Source: Histoplasma ohiense
Lineage: Eukaryota > Ascomycota > Eurotiomycetes > Onygenales > Ajellomycetaceae
Assembly (NCBI GenBank): GCA_017607445.1
Contig: JAEVHH010000004.1
Coordinates: 4,588,001 to 4,652,000, forward strand
DNA: 64,000 nt
Reading direction: 5' to 3'
In this document: one piece after another, positions 60,563 to 64,000 of the stretch
Numbering within the stretch: the stretch's first letter is position 1
How the letters are laid out: every line of letters begins with the position of its first letter
Translations under genes and position numbers: made by a program
The notes under the pieces: model-generated
Told to the model about the DNA's origin: nothing
Databases searched by the model: none
What the model saw: only the letters and a program-made list of their open reading frames with translations

Positions 60563-62460
60563 ATGATAGACAGTGGTTTCCTTCATTACACTCTTATAGA
60601 CACTCAGCTGATTGAGAAGCATAAGCTTCAGTGTATTCTCTTTCTCAAACTGTGTAAGCTCAGTGAATTTGACAGCCCCAGAGAATTCACCTTCTACAAC
60701 ATGATAAAATTTAATGTTGATGTAGAAGGACATAAGAAAAAGAATGTATATGTATATGAAATACAAGATCTTGAGTACAATCTAATGCTCAGTCTATCAT
60801 GACTCACAGAATTTGGAATCTTGTTGGATGCATACAACTACTGCCTTATTTTCCCAGAAGGCAACTGTGTTTACAAGAAGGATATCAATAGAATCACTGA
60901 TCTCACTCAGATATCAGCAGAAGTGTACAAACTACTAACTCATCAAATGCATGAGAAGAAGAACATCCAAGTGTTCACTGCTAGCATGACAGATATCAAA
61001 AAAGCATTAGAAAAGTTAGAACTCAAAGATCTCAAGAAATCATACAAGAAACTACTCAAATCATACAAAGACTTTGCAGATGTGTTCAATGAGAAAGAAG
61101 CTGAAAAGCTTCCCCCTCACTGAGAATCTGGCATAGATCATACAATTGAGCTCATTAAGAAAGATGGTAAGAATTCACAACCACTCTGAAGTTCTCTCTA
61201 CAGCATGTCACACAACAAACTTCTCATTCTATGAAAAACATTCAACAGATTACTGAACAAAGACTTCATTTGTGTTAGCAACTCACCCCCTGCAGCACTC
61301 ATACTGTTTGCAAAGAAATCAGAAGAAGACTTACAATTCTGTGTTGACTACTGAGAACTCAACAAAATTACATGGAAGAATCAATACCCTCTTCCACTCA
61401 TCAATGAAACACTCAAATGAATAGAAAAAGCAAAATAGTTTATGAAGCTTGACATCTCTGCAGCCTTCTATAAGATAAGAATTAATGAAGATGATGAATG
61501 ACTAACTGCTTTTTGTATGCATTACAGATTATACAAATGGACAGTGACTCTCTTTGAATTAGCAAATACTTCAAGTACATTTCAGAAATACATTAACTGA
61601 GCTCTATGAGATCTGCTCAATGAAATCACCTCAGCATATATGAACAATATCTTGATCTTCATTAATGAATCACTTACTGAGCATCATAAACACATACAAC
61701 AAGTGCTTGACTGCCTACAAAAAGCTGGACTGCAAGTGGACATTGACAAATGTGACTTTGAGATCAAGTCTACAATCTATCTAGAATTCATCATCAAAGC
61801 TGAAAAAGACATATGCATGGATTCTAAGAAGATGGAAGCAATCCTCAACTGAGAGGCATCAGTCTTGATAAAAGAGACTAGAAGCTTTCTAGAGTTTGTC
61901 AACTTCTATCAAAGATTTATCAAGAACTTCTTCAATATTGTACAATCACTGACAGATCTGATCTGAAAAGATGCTGTATTTCAATGAACTGATGAAGTGG
62001 ACACAGTATTCAAAAAGCTGAAGCATATGTTCACAAGCATTCCAATGCTGCAATCATTTGATTCAGATAAGCATACAATTCTTGAAACAGACATCTCAAA
62101 TTATGTAGTAGATGAGACACTGATGTAATATGACAATGAAGATGTTCTACAATCTTATGTCTTCATCTTGAAAAAGATGTTGTCTGCTGAATACAACTAT
62201 AAGATCTACAACAAGGAGCTTCTAGTGATCATACAATGTCTTGAAGAATGAGAGTCTGAACTTATGAGTGTCAAGAGGTTTGAGATTGTCACTGATCATA
62301 AGAATCTAGAATACTTCACAACCACTTGTAAGTTTACTGAGAGGCATATGTGTTGGTCATTGTTTCTTAGCTGTTTTTCATTCACAATTTGTTATCAATC
62401 TGAAGTAGAGAACACTCTTGTGAATGCTCTGTTCTGCTGAGAACAAGATATGCCATCTGA
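60563..62460 (+). pseudogene. A3 pol remnant, protease to RNase H
   Basis: Protease-like MIDSGFLHYTLIDTQLIEKH; linker frame 60821-61123; RT parts FVNFYQRFIKNF and YMNNILIFINESLTEHHKHI with the catalytic Y-x-D-D degraded to M-N-N; RNase H ETDISNYVVDETL and SAEYNYKIYNKELLVII. Many TGA stops. Confidence 0.78.
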
Positions 62461-64000
62461 TGACTTGGATGACAGATGGAAACACTGAGAGCATTGATTA
62501 ATCAACTCTGTGATCATAAGAAGTTCTACACAATCAGATGAACTCTGCATACATATCAATCAGTTCTGAGCTCAAGAACTCTTACTTGAAGAACAATGAA
62601 AGCTAGTGACAGAAGCAGATGAATTCTGACAACAAGTCACTGAAGCTGTACAAAACAGAGCACCTCAATTCCCTGCAGATGTATACTCAAGAACAGATAT
62701 CTCAGCATGTTCAATCAATGATGACAACTGCTTACACTTTCAAGATAGATGATGGGTCCTCAATTCAGAATCTTTATGAACACAGATCATGCAAGAAATT
62801 CATGACTCATCAATAACTGAGCACTCAGAACACAAAATTATGTACAACATCATCACTCAAGAATTCTACTCATCAGATATGTTGAAAGACATACATCAGT
62901 TCATACACAACTGTGATCACTGCAGCTCAGTGATAGTATGATGTGAACACTGAAAAGAGATGCTGAAGCTTCTATCTGTCCTCAACTGAACTTGGCATAA
63001 TATAGCTATTGATTTTGCAGTTTTCTTATCTGAAAGCAGAGGTTCTATGAACATTCTAGTCATTGTCAACTGACTCAGCAAGGATGTAATACTACAGCTC
63101 TGTGACAAGATGAACATCAAAGTAGTTGCAGATGCTTTTGTCAGAAGCTCATTCTATTGTATATATGATCTGCCTTCATTCATTGTATCAGATAGAGACA
63201 GTCAATTCATCAGCACACTCTGAGTCTGCATATGTCAATTATTAAGAATCAAACAAAAGTTATCAACAGCATACCACTCAGAGACTGATGAAGCTACTGA
63301 GAGGATAATATAAATGATAAAGAACATTCTTCATAAGTTCTGCAATTATACACAAAACAACTGAAGCAATCTGCTGCCACATGCTGAGATTGTAATTAAC
63401 AGTTGAGATTCCACTACAACAGGCATAAGCCCATTCTTCCTTCTACATGAATACAACTTAGAGATTCTGGACTTCTCTGAGACTTCCTGAGAAACCACAT
63501 ACATTCACAGCCTCATACAAGCAGCAGAGAACATTGTGAGCAAGCTGAAGAAAGCTCATAAATAAGCAGAAGCTTCAATGATCAGCACTTAGCAAGATTA
63601 TAAGAATCAAGTGAACATCAGAAGAAGTTCTGCAATCCAATACTATATAGAAGACAAAATCTGACTGAATCTCAAAAACATAAGAATGAACCATCTCTTG
63701 CATACACTAGATTACCATCACATCAAGTATATGGTGAAGAAAGTGCTAGACATACACAATTATCAACTCAACATCTCATCTGACATTCACAACATCTTTC
63801 ATATGAACCTGCTTCAACCCACAGCTGAGGATCCATTCCCCTCACAGAGAACCTTCATTCAATTGACAGCCACCCATCATTGTAGAAGAAGACAACAAAC
63901 TCAAGTGGGAAATTGAAACAATTCTTGACAATAGAACCAATCATCACTGCTGTGAATACCTCATCAAATGGATAGAATACAACTGTCCAATCTGGGAACC

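Larger units (their letters stand above)
27923..64000. mobile_element. Nested retrotransposon stack (AT-rich isochore)
   Basis: From 27923 to the window end everything I can read belongs to LTR retrotransposons, one solo LTR and one SINE, inserted into each other. Boundaries were set by TG...CA LTR ends, equal-length paired LTRs and 4-5-bp target duplications, then checked by reading across each insertion into the matching sequence of another family copy. Older copies are hypermutated and lack CpG. No host gene was seen inside. Confidence 0.9.
58633..64000 (+). mobile_element. Family A copy A3, runs off the window
   Basis: LTR 58633-59085 (453 bp), then leader, gag (59438 on), protease (60563-60802), RT (about 61140-62020), RNase H (about 62050-62460), integrase (about 62700-63640) and the start of a chromodomain up to the window end. 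It carries an uninterrupted empty version of the integrase site where A1 and A2 hold insertions (63370). Stops are common but some Trp codons survive. Confidence 0.9.

Noticed and set aside
27923..64000. Classic CpA-directed RIP as the mutation process
   Set aside because: Comparison of the solo LTR with other copies shows CpA largely kept, while CpG and CpC are changed.

Overview
The window is fungal nuclear DNA, most likely from a filamentous or dimorphic ascomycete of the Onygenales. An Ajellomycetaceae species such as Blastomyces fits best; this is inference from short GT-AG introns, protein flavour, and an abrupt switch from ordinary-GC gene DNA to an AT-rich, transposon-packed isochore. 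No species marker was seen.

Layout. (1) 1-9081: no gene I can support; two weak tRNA-like/SINE-like relics. (2) 9082-27522: a compact island of housekeeping genes. In order: centromere protein Mif2/CENP-C (minus, 5 exons), RNase H2 catalytic subunit (plus), peroxin Pex16 (minus, 4 exons), the DNA-end resection factor Sae2/CtIP/Ctp1 (minus), an F-box/WD protein (plus, 2 exons), a Gis2/CNBP-type seven-zinc-knuckle protein (plus, 7 exons, four of them 14-35 nt), one or two unrecognised minus-strand ORFs, and a SelO/YdiU-family protein (minus, about 5 exons). Mif2 and RNase H2A share a 405-bp divergent promoter with MluI-box (ACGCGT) motifs. Sae2 and the F-box gene share a 300-bp divergent promoter.

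(3) 27923-64000: one nested stack of LTR retrotransposons. I resolve three Ty3/gypsy families. Family A is a chromovirus with LTRs of 407/453/471/535 bp. Family B has 146-bp LTRs. Family C is a chromovirus with 271-bp LTRs. The nesting is A0 > B2 > A1 > B1; A0 > B2 > A2 > (solo A LTR, C1, SINE); and A0 > B2 > C2 > A3. Target-site duplications seen: GTCTT for A1, GAATC for A2, GTAGA for C1, AGCAG for the solo LTR, TGCT for B1, and 13 bp for the SINE.

All the older copies are hypermutated: CpG is almost gone, tryptophan codons have become TGA, yet CpA is largely spared. The solo LTR and the SINE are unmutated and so are recent.

Most novel content. Families B and C each carry an extra, spliced, cysteine-rich gene on the strand opposite to pol, between integrase and the 3' LTR. 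The family C protein shows two matching Cys6 modules that resemble Zn2Cys6 clusters. Families A and C also carry, just after the 5' LTR, a sequence complementary to a site inside their own LTR, which suggests self-primed reverse transcription.
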